From positions 1 to 64,000 of the forward strand of contig OMYT01000019.1 of NCBI GenBank assembly GCA_900315315.1: DNA of 64,000 nt, written 5' to 3'. The stretch's first letter is position 1. The number at the start of each line of letters is the position of its first letter. The notes below the pieces were generated by a model. The model saw nothing but the letters and a program-made list of their open reading frames with translations, searched no databases and was not told where the DNA came from. A program made the translations under genes and the position numbers. The stretch is from an uncultured Eubacteriales bacterium. GTDB taxonomy: Bacteria > Bacillota > Clostridia > Christensenellales > Aristaeellaceae. Positions 57,391 to 64,000 of the stretch are shown here, piece by piece.

Positions 57391-58999
57391 ACCGGCTCAC
57401 CCCCATTTCCGCCGCCAGCAGCAGCAGGAACAGCAGCAGCAGAATATCCTTCAGCTCCCGTCCCTGTTCGTTTGTCCTTTCGTTCTGTTCCGCTTCAGCG
57501 CTCGGCGCGGTGTCCCGCGTGTCGCTCTCGGAAAGCGGCATAACCTTCGCCGCCGTTTCTTCCGCCGCCTGTTCTTCTTTCAGCAGCGTGTTCAGGATGT
57601 TCTGGACCAGCACCGGGAAATCATATTTCAGCGGCAGGTTCGTCTCGTGCAGATCAAAACCGAGCACCGCCGTATCCTCTGTCCATACGATCACCGGATC
57701 CTCGCCCAGCCTGACCGCTGTCCGGCCGCCGCTGATCGGGCGCCAGCTGCGGAAGAATACGTTTTTCATCGTAACCCCGGCTGTCAGCGGGCTCTCCAGC
57801 ACCTCCGCCGCCGGGCTCTCTGCCGTCCCGGCTGAAGTCGAGGTCTCCCCATCTTCCCAGCCGAAAACTCCGAAGCCCGTCGCCGCGGAATCATATCCTT
57901 CCTCCGGTTTCCGCGTGGTCAGGATCAGCGGATCGATCCCCAGGATATACAGGTCCGCCTCCGTGGAGGCCAGCGCATCCGCCTCCGTCCGCATCACGGT
58001 CAGGTTCGGCCGTACCTTCAGCGCGCTTTCCAGGAAAACGTTGTCCTCTGTTACCGCGACCCGCAGGCCGTTGTCGTGTTTCACGGCCGCTTCCGCCATG
58101 TTGTCGGCCTCCAGCGCATCCTTTTCCCGGATTTTCACCCGCACCCGTTCTGTTTCTTCCGGAATGTCAAAGCTGACTCCCGCCGTTTCCCCCGCGGGAA
58201 TCGTGATCTCGCTTGCCCCGCACAGGGTCCCGTCCGCCTCGCAGGCCAGGGTAACCGTACAGTCCTTTCCGAAGTTCGCCGCCCGCGCGTAGGCTTTGCC
58301 GTTTTCCGCCGTCAGCGAATAGACCGCCCGGTTCTCCGCCGATTCTCCCACATTGATGATCGAAACAGTGCTTCCGCCTTTCGTATGCAGATCCGACAGC
58401 CGCAGCGCGTCCGAAAAGATCGTAATCCGGAGGGCTTTCCGGTCACCTTCCGAGTCTCCTTCGGTCTGTCCCAATGCCCTGGCCAGCGTCAATGCCCGGT
58501 CGATATCCGCCCCGCCCCGTCCGCAGGTCATGGAGGCAATCACTTTTTCCGCTTCCTCCCGGTTTCCGTTCAGGCTCAGCCGCTGCACCTCATCCCCGGC
58601 GGTGATCATGGTGATCTCCTCCTCCGCCGGCAGTTCGCCGATCCGCTTCAGTGCTTCCTCTTTCGCCGCCTCCAGCCGGCTTCTTCCGCCGCTTTCCGCC
58701 TGCATGCTGCCGGAAATATCAAAGATGAAAACGCTTCTCCCGGCCGTGCCGCCCGGCAGCGCGGGACGCATCAGCGCCAGGGCCAGCGTCAGCGCCGCCA
58801 GCACCTGCAGCGGCAGCAGCAGGTTTTTCATCAGCCGCTGGAAAGGCCGGTTTGCCGCATAGTCACGCACGCTCTTCCGCCAGAGAAAGACAGACGGAAC
58901 CTGCCGCGGCAGAAATCTCCTGCGCAGCAGATACAGCACCACAATCATCACCGGCGCTGCCAGCATCCATGCAAATCCCGGGCTCAGAAACCTGATCAT
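57380..58999 (-). CDS. BatA-like VWA-domain membrane protein
   Basis: A 539-residue protein starting with the aerotolerance-regulator type N-terminus (FLSPGFAWMLAAPVMIVVLY; WRKSVRDYAANRPFQRLMKN), two helices and a VWA domain with the MIDAS FIFDISGSMQ. A long beta-rich part and a C-terminal helix (ILLLLFLLLLAAEMGV) follow. Start at ATG 58999, with AAGGAG upstream. Between it and the DUF58 gene lies copy 3 of the structured repeat. Confidence 0.87.
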   Translation of the reverse strand: MIRFLSPGFAWMLAAPVMIVVLYLLRRRFLPRQVPSVFLWRKSVRDYAANRPFQRLMKNLLLPLQVLAALTLALALMRPALPGGTAGRSVFIFDISGSMQAESGGRSRLEAAKEEALKRIGELPAEEEITMITAGDEVQRLSLNGNREEAEKVIASMTCGRGGADIDRALTLARALGQTEGDSEGDRKALRITIFSDALRLSDLHTKGGSTVSIINVGESAENRAVYSLTAENGKAYARAANFGKDCTVTLACEADGTLCGASEITIPAGETAGVSFDIPEETERVRVKIREKDALEADNMAEAAVKHDNGLRVAVTEDNVFLESALKVRPNLTVMRTEADALASTEADLYILGIDPLILTTRKPEEGYDSAATGFGVFGWEDGETSTSAGTAESPAAEVLESPLTAGVTMKNVFFRSWRPISGGRTAVRLGEDPVIVWTEDTAVLGFDLHETNLPLKYDFPVLVQNILNTLLKEEQAAEETAAKVMPLSESDTRDTAPSAEAEQNERTNEQGRELKDILLLLFLLLLAAEMGVSRYVG

Positions 59000-59040
59000 G
59001 TTTCTCCTTATATCATCCTGCGCCACACACATACATGCGG

Positions 59041-59136
59041 GCCGAAGGTCCAGGGGTTCCGCACGCCCGGAAAACGGGCCAGTGTGCCCGTTTTCAGTAA
59101 GGAACGGGCGGCAGCCCCGGGCACTCGGACAGCCCT
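59041..59136 (-). repeat. Structured ~100-bp repeat, copy 3
   Basis: Central hairpin GAAAACGGGC (59070-59079) and GCCCGTTTTC (59086-59095). It sits between the DUF58 stop (59162) and the BatA-like ribosome site. A further CGCGCCTGCGGGCGCG-like hairpin on the minus strand (59140-59155) follows the DUF58 stop. Confidence 0.9.
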
Positions 59137-59161
59137 GGTCGCGCCCGCAGGCGCGAAATCC

Positions 59162-60013
59162 CTATATCATCCTGCTGTTTGACAACAGCTGTATAAATCT
59201 CTTCTCAAACGGTTCACTGCCGTCCAGCAGCATATACGGCGCCTCGCACCTAGAGCAGTTCTCCCGTACCGCTTTCAGGAAATCACCCAACGCCTCCCGG
59301 TAATTCTCCAGCGCGTTCCGGTCCGCCAGCAGATCGATCTGCTCCCCGCTCTCGCTGTCCGTCAGCTTCAGCGCCCCTTCCATCTCCGGCCGCAGCTCCC
59401 CGCCGCTCATCACCTGGATCACCGCCGTCTCCTGCCGCATATAGCGCAGATAGTCCAGCGCCTCTTTCAGCGCGTCCTCGGTATATCCGTCGGTAATCAG
59501 GAAACTCAATCCTTTCCGCAGCCCTTCGGTTCGCTTCACCGCATCGGTAAGGGTTCCCTCTTTGCCGTCCGGAGCACAGCTGTCCAGAAACATGTTCAGC
59601 CTCGCAAATGGCGCCCGGCCGGACAGCTGCGGGAATCCCGCGGCTTTCCCGTTCTTCAGCACATGCAGCTGAAGACGGTCTCCCCCCGTCAATGCCAGAT
59701 AGCCGACTGCTTCCGCGGCACATCGCGCCGCGTCCCATTTGGCCCCCATGGAGGCGCTTGCATCCAGCAGAATCGTCACCTGGCTCTCCTGCTCCTCCAT
59801 GAACAGCTTCATATACAGCCGGTCAAACCGTGCCAGCGCATTCCAGTCCAGCCGGCGGATATCGTCGCCCGGAATGTATTCCCGGTAGTCGGAAAACTCC
59901 GCTGAGGATCCGGTCTGCCGGGACCGCCGGCTTCCGCCCGCGCCGCCCTGCGCCCGTCCCCTCATCGCCAGCCGAAGCGCATCCAGCCTGGCTAAAAAAG
60001 CATCTGTTAACAT
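59162..60013 (-). CDS. DUF58-domain protein
   Basis: A 283-residue DUF58 protein: a basic N-terminus, the family motif FSDYREYIPGDDIRRLDWNA (about 40-59) and a VWA-like part with LLDASASMG and FLITDGYTED. DUF58 proteins are partners of MoxR ATPases. GGAG lies nine bases before the ATG, within the MoxR end, so it is coupled to MoxR. It sits in the usual order MoxR, DUF58, VWA, VWA. Confidence 0.9.
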   Translation of the reverse strand: MLTDAFLARLDALRLAMRGRAQGGAGGSRRSRQTGSSAEFSDYREYIPGDDIRRLDWNALARFDRLYMKLFMEEQESQVTILLDASASMGAKWDAARCAAEAVGYLALTGGDRLQLHVLKNGKAAGFPQLSGRAPFARLNMFLDSCAPDGKEGTLTDAVKRTEGLRKGLSFLITDGYTEDALKEALDYLRYMRQETAVIQVMSGGELRPEMEGALKLTDSESGEQIDLLADRNALENYREALGDFLKAVRENCSRCEAPYMLLDGSEPFEKRFIQLLSNSRMI

Positions 60014-60016
60014 TCC

Positions 60017-61003
60017 TTACTTCTCCGAAACAGAAGAGATGATCTCCTGCAAGAGCGTCTCTCCGTCCTTCCCGTCCGAGATCGCCTCAAAATTGAGCGC
60101 GATCCGGTGCCTCAGGCATGCCGGCGCCGCTGCCCGAATATCCTCAAACGCCACATTGAACCGTCCCTTCGCCAGCGCGCGCACCCGCGACACCGACAGC
60201 AGAGCCTGCGCCGCCCGGGGGCTCGCCCCGAACCGCAGATACTTCTTCGTCACCTCCGGTGCGTCCGCGTTCTCCGGATGGGTTGCCAGCACCAGCCGCA
60301 GCGCATATTCCTGCACGCCGGAAGCCACCGGCACACTCCGCGCGGCCGCCCGCATGGCCAGCAGTTCTTCCGCTCCGATCACCTGCTGCGCCTCCGCCCC
60401 GCCGTCCTTCACGGTCAGGTCCACGATGGCGCTCAGTTCCTCCAGTGTCGGGAACGGCACCAGCACCTTGAACAGGAACCTGTCCAGCTGCGCCTCCGGC
60501 AGGGGATAGGTTCCCTCCTGTTCCACCGGGTTCTGCGTTGCCAGCACAAAGTAGGGTTCCGGCAGTTTCCTCGTTTCCCCGGCCACGGTCACCGCATGCT
60601 CCTGCATTGCTTCCAGCAGCGCTGCCTGCGTCTTGGGCGTCGCGCGGTTGATCTCATCCGCCAGCACGATGGAAGAAAACAGCGGTCCCTCCTGGAAGCG
60701 GAAGGTATTTCCTTCCTCCGTCCGCACCAGGATATTCGTCCCGGTAATATCCGCCGGCATCAGGTCCGGCGTAAACTGGATCCGGGAAAAAGGCAGGTTC
60801 AGCACCTTCCCCAGCACCCGCACCAGATGGGTCTTTCCCAGCCCGGGCACACCTTCCAGCAGCACATTGCCCCCGGCGATCACCGCCATCAGCAGGTGTT
60901 CCACCACCTCCTGCTGACCGATCATTTCCTTGGCGATCTCCGCCCTGATCCGTTCATACTGCTCCGCGAATTTCTCCGCCCCGCTTCTGCTCTGTTCGCT
61001 CAT
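60017..61003 (-). CDS. MoxR-family AAA+ ATPase
   Basis: A 328-residue AAA+ ATPase of the MoxR type. Walker A is EGVPGLGKTH, Walker B LADEINR, sensor 1 ATQNP; the C-terminal lid has RFGASPRAAQALL. MoxR ATPases assemble or insert cofactors into complexes with VWA proteins. Start at ATG 61003, seven bases after GGAGG. Copy 4 of the structured repeat lies between it and the gene before it. Confidence 0.92.
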   Translation of the reverse strand: MSEQSRSGAEKFAEQYERIRAEIAKEMIGQQEVVEHLLMAVIAGGNVLLEGVPGLGKTHLVRVLGKVLNLPFSRIQFTPDLMPADITGTNILVRTEEGNTFRFQEGPLFSSIVLADEINRATPKTQAALLEAMQEHAVTVAGETRKLPEPYFVLATQNPVEQEGTYPLPEAQLDRFLFKVLVPFPTLEELSAIVDLTVKDGGAEAQQVIGAEELLAMRAAARSVPVASGVQEYALRLVLATHPENADAPEVTKKYLRFGASPRAAQALLSVSRVRALAKGRFNVAFEDIRAAAPACLRHRIALNFEAISDGKDGETLLQEIISSVSEK

Positions 61004-61036
61004 GAATCTACCTCCACATATAAATACCGGCATTCT

Positions 61037-61135
61037 GGCCGAAGGTCCAGGGGTTCCGCACGCCCGGAAAACGGGCCAGTGTGCCCGTTTTCAGTAAGGA
61101 ACGGGCGGCAGCCCCGGGCACTCGGAAAGCCCTGG
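61037..61135 (-). repeat. Structured ~100-bp repeat, copy 4
   Basis: Nearly identical to copy 3, with the same GAAAACGGGC/GCCCGTTTTC hairpin. It supplies the last ~15 codons (to PGLPPVPY) and TGA stop of the 61091 gene and ends about 15 bases before the MoxR ribosome site. Confidence 0.9.
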
Positions 61136-62512
61136 ATCATTCACCCACTGCCGTTCTTTCGTCGTCAGGTTCTCCCGTTCTGCCGATCTCGTCTCCGTTT
61201 CCTCATACTCACGGAATACCTCGTTCCAGGGCACGCTGCCTCCGAGGCTTCCCTTTCCGGGTCCGGTCTCCACTTGCAGGCTCTCCTCGTTCCCCAGCCG
61301 GTTCTGGTTCGTCATCTCGTCCCGGACCGATGCTTCAACCCGCTCGGGATCGTAGATGGTTTCGTACTCCGCTTCCTTGTATTTCGGGTCCCGGCTCCCT
61401 TTGGTATGCCCGCTGTCTTTTTCCCCGCCGGCTGTGCCTTCCAGGTTGGTGCTGCCTTCGCCCGCTCCGGTCGCGGCCTTGTTTCCGCTGCCGCCCCCGG
61501 CCGCCGCCGTTCCCTGTCCGTTCTGTCCTTCTCCCTGTCCGTCACCCCGGGTGCCCGAGGCCGTCGCCTGGGAGCCCTTCCGGGCTTCGGACGGATTCAC
61601 AGCCGATTTCAGGGCGGTCAATGCTTTCTGGGTCGACAGTTTCCCGGCCTTGATGCTGCTGTCCGCAGATTCCTGCGCGGTTTTTCCGTCCGCTGTCGTT
61701 CCGGTTCCGTCGGCGGTTTCCCCGTCCCGGGCTCCCTCGCCGGCGGTGCCTTCACTTCCCGCCGCGTCCGCCGCTGCCTCAGCGTCTCCGGCTGTCCTGG
61801 TCTGCATCTGTTCCAGCCGCTGTTCCGCCCGGTCCAGCGCCACCAGCACGTCCGTTTCGTCCCGGCTGTCCAGCAGTTCCCGCTTCAGTTCTTCCGTCAG
61901 GCGCCTCAGTTCGCTGCGTTTTTCCGGGCTCAGCCGTTCCTCATCTTCCTGCGCAGCCCGGGCGATCTCTTCCGTCCCTTCCTTCAGCGTTTTCCGCAGC
62001 GCCTGCCGGGCTTCCGCCTCCCGGTCCCTCGGGTTCGGAATCACCAGCAGCGTCACCGCAAGCAGTCCGCAGCCCAGCGCCGTCAGCAGCTGTTTCTTCA
62101 CGCTTTCCGGGCGGATCCGCCGGGTATCCAGCTCCCGCAAGGCCCGGCAGGCATCCTCCCGCTGCAGCGCGCAGATCTCCGTTTCGGATCCTGCCTGCTC
62201 CAGCGCAGTCACGGTTCTCTCCTTCAGGCCGCAGCTGTCCGCGGTTTCCGCCGCCGTAAGGTCCTTCACGGGCCGCAGCGCGTTCCCGGCCGCGCCCAGC
62301 AGCACAAACCCCGCCACAGGCAGTACCGCCCACAGCCATTTGCCTGCCATCGGCGTAAACAGCGCGATGATCCTCACGATCAGCGCCGCCCCGGCTCCCG
62401 CCGCCAGGCCCCATGCCGTGCCCTGCAAAAACCGGTTCCGCCGTATCCGCCGCTTCACCGGCCTGAGGCCCGCAAAGAGTTCATTCCCGCCTCTCAACTC
62501 TCCACTCTCCAC
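61091..62512 (-). CDS. Hypothetical DUF4175-like protein with low-complexity region
   Basis: A protein of up to 473 residues: a basic N-terminus (RPVKRRIRRNRF), two helices (TAWGLAAGAGAALIVRIIAL; WAVLPVAGFVLLGAAG), a further helix near 145-160, a charged coiled coil and a Gly/Thr/Ala-rich disordered stretch (about 240-370). It resembles DUF4175-type proteins in MoxR operons. It has no ATG start; GTG 62512 or TTG 62497 lie within the heptamer repeat. Its C-terminus is encoded by structured repeat copy 4. Function unknown. Confidence 0.7.
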   Translation of the reverse strand: MESGELRGGNELFAGLRPVKRRIRRNRFLQGTAWGLAAGAGAALIVRIIALFTPMAGKWLWAVLPVAGFVLLGAAGNALRPVKDLTAAETADSCGLKERTVTALEQAGSETEICALQREDACRALRELDTRRIRPESVKKQLLTALGCGLLAVTLLVIPNPRDREAEARQALRKTLKEGTEEIARAAQEDEERLSPEKRSELRRLTEELKRELLDSRDETDVLVALDRAEQRLEQMQTRTAGDAEAAADAAGSEGTAGEGARDGETADGTGTTADGKTAQESADSSIKAGKLSTQKALTALKSAVNPSEARKGSQATASGTRGDGQGEGQNGQGTAAAGGGSGNKAATGAGEGSTNLEGTAGGEKDSGHTKGSRDPKYKEAEYETIYDPERVEASVRDEMTNQNRLGNEESLQVETGPGKGSLGGSVPWNEVFREYEETETRSAERENLTTKERQWVNDPGLSECPGLPPVPY

Positions 62513-62529
62513 TCTTCACTCTCAGCTCT
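62491..62529 (-). repeat. Heptamer (GAGTGGA-type) repeat, copy f
   Basis: Minus-strand TGAGAGTGAAGAGTGGAGAG and GTGGAGAGTTGAGAG. It includes the stop of the ABC permease gene (TGA 62522) and the ribosome site and start codon of the 61091 gene. Confidence 0.85.
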
Positions 62530-63430
62530 TGACTGTCTGTGTTCTCCTGCGGATCAGGAGCGCCGCTCCCCCCGCCAGCGCAGCGGAAACCAGCACCAGC
62601 CCTCCCGCGCAGATCACCGCAATCATCCCGCAGTCCGCCCGGTCCATCATCAGCCACGTACAGTAGATCCTGCCCCAGCCGTGCCCGGTCATATAGCCGG
62701 TCAGCACATGCAGCTGTCCCTGGATCAGACTCAGCAGCCCGAACCCCGGGTTCAGGTACAGCAGTGCCGGAATCATCGCCCTTGCACCCGCAGGCGTCAG
62801 TTCCGCATACAATTCCGCATCATATACCACGTCCGTGATCCTCCGCGGATAGCCGAAAACGAACGGCAGCGCCGTCACCACGCCGATTCCCAGCAGCACA
62901 ATATAGCTCATCACGCCGCTGGCCACCGTGCTCCTGCACATGGAGGAGCAGAACACCCCCACCGCCGAGCAGGCCAGCGCAACCGCCAGCAGAAACAGCG
63001 TCCCGGTCAGGATCTGCAGGATCGTCACCCCGCCCGTCATCAGGCACAGGCATTCCACCGGTACCGCGCAGATGATCAGCAGTGCCAGCAGCGCGAAGCT
63101 CTCGAGGATCTTTCCCGTGATAATCCGGAAGGATCCCGTATTCGTCACCAGCAGCAGATCCAGCGTCTGCCGTTCGCGTTCCCCGGCCACTGCGCCGGAG
63201 GTCATCGCCGGGGCGATCAGGAAAAGCATTACAAACTGCGCGCCCAGCATCACCGCGTAGCACAGGGGCCCGCGTTCCATCATGTTCAGATACAGTTCGT
63301 CCTTCAGGAATCCGCCCGTGATCGCCATCGCGAGCACCAGCAGTGCCGCCTCATAGGCGATCACAATCAGCATCGTCCGGAATGTTCTCATCCGGCGGAT
63401 GGCCGAAAAGCTCAGAATCGGATTAAGCAT
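62522..63430 (-). CDS. ABC-2 type transporter permease
   Basis: A 302-residue ABC-2 permease with six predicted helices and the family's SGAVAGERERQTLDLLLVTN segment between helices 2 and 3. GGAGG precedes the ATG, and it overlaps the ATPase gene by 8 bp. Together they form an export or gliding-type ABC transporter placed ahead of the MoxR/VWA set, an arrangement known from other Firmicutes and Bacteroidetes. Confidence 0.88.
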   Translation of the reverse strand: MLNPILSFSAIRRMRTFRTMLIVIAYEAALLVLAMAITGGFLKDELYLNMMERGPLCYAVMLGAQFVMLFLIAPAMTSGAVAGERERQTLDLLLVTNTGSFRIITGKILESFALLALLIICAVPVECLCLMTGGVTILQILTGTLFLLAVALACSAVGVFCSSMCRSTVASGVMSYIVLLGIGVVTALPFVFGYPRRITDVVYDAELYAELTPAGARAMIPALLYLNPGFGLLSLIQGQLHVLTGYMTGHGWGRIYCTWLMMDRADCGMIAVICAGGLVLVSAALAGGAALLIRRRTQTVKS

Positions 63431-64000
63431 CCTGTGTCACCTCCATAAAGACTTTCTCCAGGTTCATCGGTGCCCGGTGGAAGTCGCATACCGGCACGTT
63501 CCGGGTCACCAGTTCCCGCATCGCGGCCATGCAGACGTCCTCTCCCCCGTCCAGCCGCACCCGCAGCAGGAACGGCTCCTCCTGCAGAATTTCAGTGATG
63601 TACGGTAGTTCCCGCAGGCAGCGGACCGCCTCCTCCACTGCCTCCGCGCCGGCGGTCTCCGCCAGGCGGATGTCCAGCGGCGCGTTTCCGTTCATCCGGT
63701 CCGACAGTTCCTCCACGCTTCCGGAGAAAACCAGTTCCCCGTGATCCAGGATCGTCAGGCTGTCGCACATTTCCGACAGTTCCGGCAGGATGTGGGAGGA
63801 GATCAGCACCGTCTTGCCCATTTCCCGCAGCGTTCTCAGGATGCCCTTCATCTCCGCCCGCGCCCGCGGATCCATTCCCGACGCGGGTTCGTCCAGGATC
63901 AGCAGTTTCGGGTCATGGATCAGGCTTCGCGCCAGGCACAGTCTTTGCTTCATGCCCCGGGACAGCCCGTTCACATATTCGTTTTCCTTTTCCTGCAGCT
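63423..64000 (-). CDS. ABC transporter ATP-binding protein (5' end beyond window)
   Basis: The C-terminal part (about 192 residues) of an ABC ATPase whose start lies beyond the window. Seen: signature LSRGMKQRLCLARSLIH, Walker B LLILDEPASGMDPRAR, H-loop LISSHILPELSEM, then a C-terminal regulatory part. Its Walker A is outside. It overlaps the permease start by 8 bp and heads the operon reaching to 54751. Confidence 0.9.
   Translation of the reverse strand, partial: LQEKENEYVNGLSRGMKQRLCLARSLIHDPKLLILDEPASGMDPRARAEMKGILRTLREMGKTVLISSHILPELSEMCDSLTILDHGELVFSGSVEELSDRMNGNAPLDIRLAETAGAEAVEEAVRCLRELPYITEILQEEPFLLRVRLDGGEDVCMAAMRELVTRNVPVCDFHRAPMNLEKVFMEVTQDA

Noticed and set aside
60107-63448. 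Long plus-strand open frame of 1113 codons
   Set aside because: It is antisense to the MoxR, DUF4175-like and ABC permease genes, is Arg/Gln/His-rich with no domain, and arises from high GC content opposite real genes. Other long antisense frames (1370-2878, 2888-4105, 19958-22465, 55300-57543) were rejected for the same reason.

Overview
The window suggests a strictly anaerobic, plant-fibre-degrading gut or rumen member of the Clostridia. Supporting evidence: strong GGAGG-type ribosome sites with frequent TTG and GTG starts, a YesM/YesN-type two-component system next to a sugar ABC importer and GH31/GH51/GH127 enzymes, a BadF/HgdC-type ATP-dependent activase, and a SpoIIE-type phosphatase end. 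GC content looks moderately high. A lineage near Christensenellales/Aristaeellaceae is only a guess. There are no tRNA or rRNA genes and no CRISPR array.

Layout. 1-767: the 3' end of a SpoIIE-family phosphatase, broken near the window edge. 851-11658 (minus strand): an arabinoxylan-oligosaccharide locus with GH31, an AraC-type response regulator, two permeases, a histidine kinase, a binding protein and GH127, cut into parts by hairpin terminators. 11871-12734: the 5' part of a group II intron lacking its reverse transcriptase, running straight into a GGDEF domain. 12840-15149: an AlbA_2/Schlafen-type regulator behind eight helically phased TGAAG elements, then an unknown protein. 15239-19820: an AarF kinase with an HdeD-like membrane protein, a YlmH-like S4 protein and a D-2-hydroxyacid dehydrogenase. 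19865-28695 (minus): GH51, NUDIX, MATE, AlkD, TcdA, CysK and a MutS2-like ATPase. 28994-35107: six GNAT acetyltransferase genes, an MBL hydrolase, a 34-codon mini-gene, and NTF2-like, DUF402 and flavin-reductase-like proteins. 35321-40136: a broken small gene, then a DtxR-like regulator, two DUF2229-type proteins, a BadF-type activase and an E2-acyltransferase-like protein. 40196-44570: a secreted heptad protein, an MMPL transporter and a divergent TetR regulator. 44634-53482: HAD phosphatase, GH13, CapA, YdcF-like, a Suv3-like helicase and nitroreductase. 53506-64000 (minus): a methyltransferase, a flavodoxin-like remnant and a two-VWA/DUF58/MoxR/ABC-transporter operon.

How it works together. 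The first locus would sense, import and trim arabinose/xylose-decorated oligosaccharides, and GH51 at 19865 adds a second arabinofuranosidase. The 35809-39165 operon looks like an iron-responsive set for an ATP-driven Fe-S (2-hydroxyacyl-CoA dehydratase or double-cubane type) reaction. The MoxR operon resembles conserved envelope or complex-assembly modules.

Two repeat families deserve most attention. One is a ~100-bp element present in four copies, each at the 3' end of a minus-strand gene; its central hairpin differs in sequence between three versions but always stays self-complementary. The other is a GAGTGGA-type heptamer array in six gene junctions, supplying stop codons, ribosome sites and possibly a start codon to its neighbours. 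The phased TGAAG array at 12840-12923, the fully overlapping divergent promoter at 43779-43828 and the self-contained mini-gene at 32767-32871 are also unusual.
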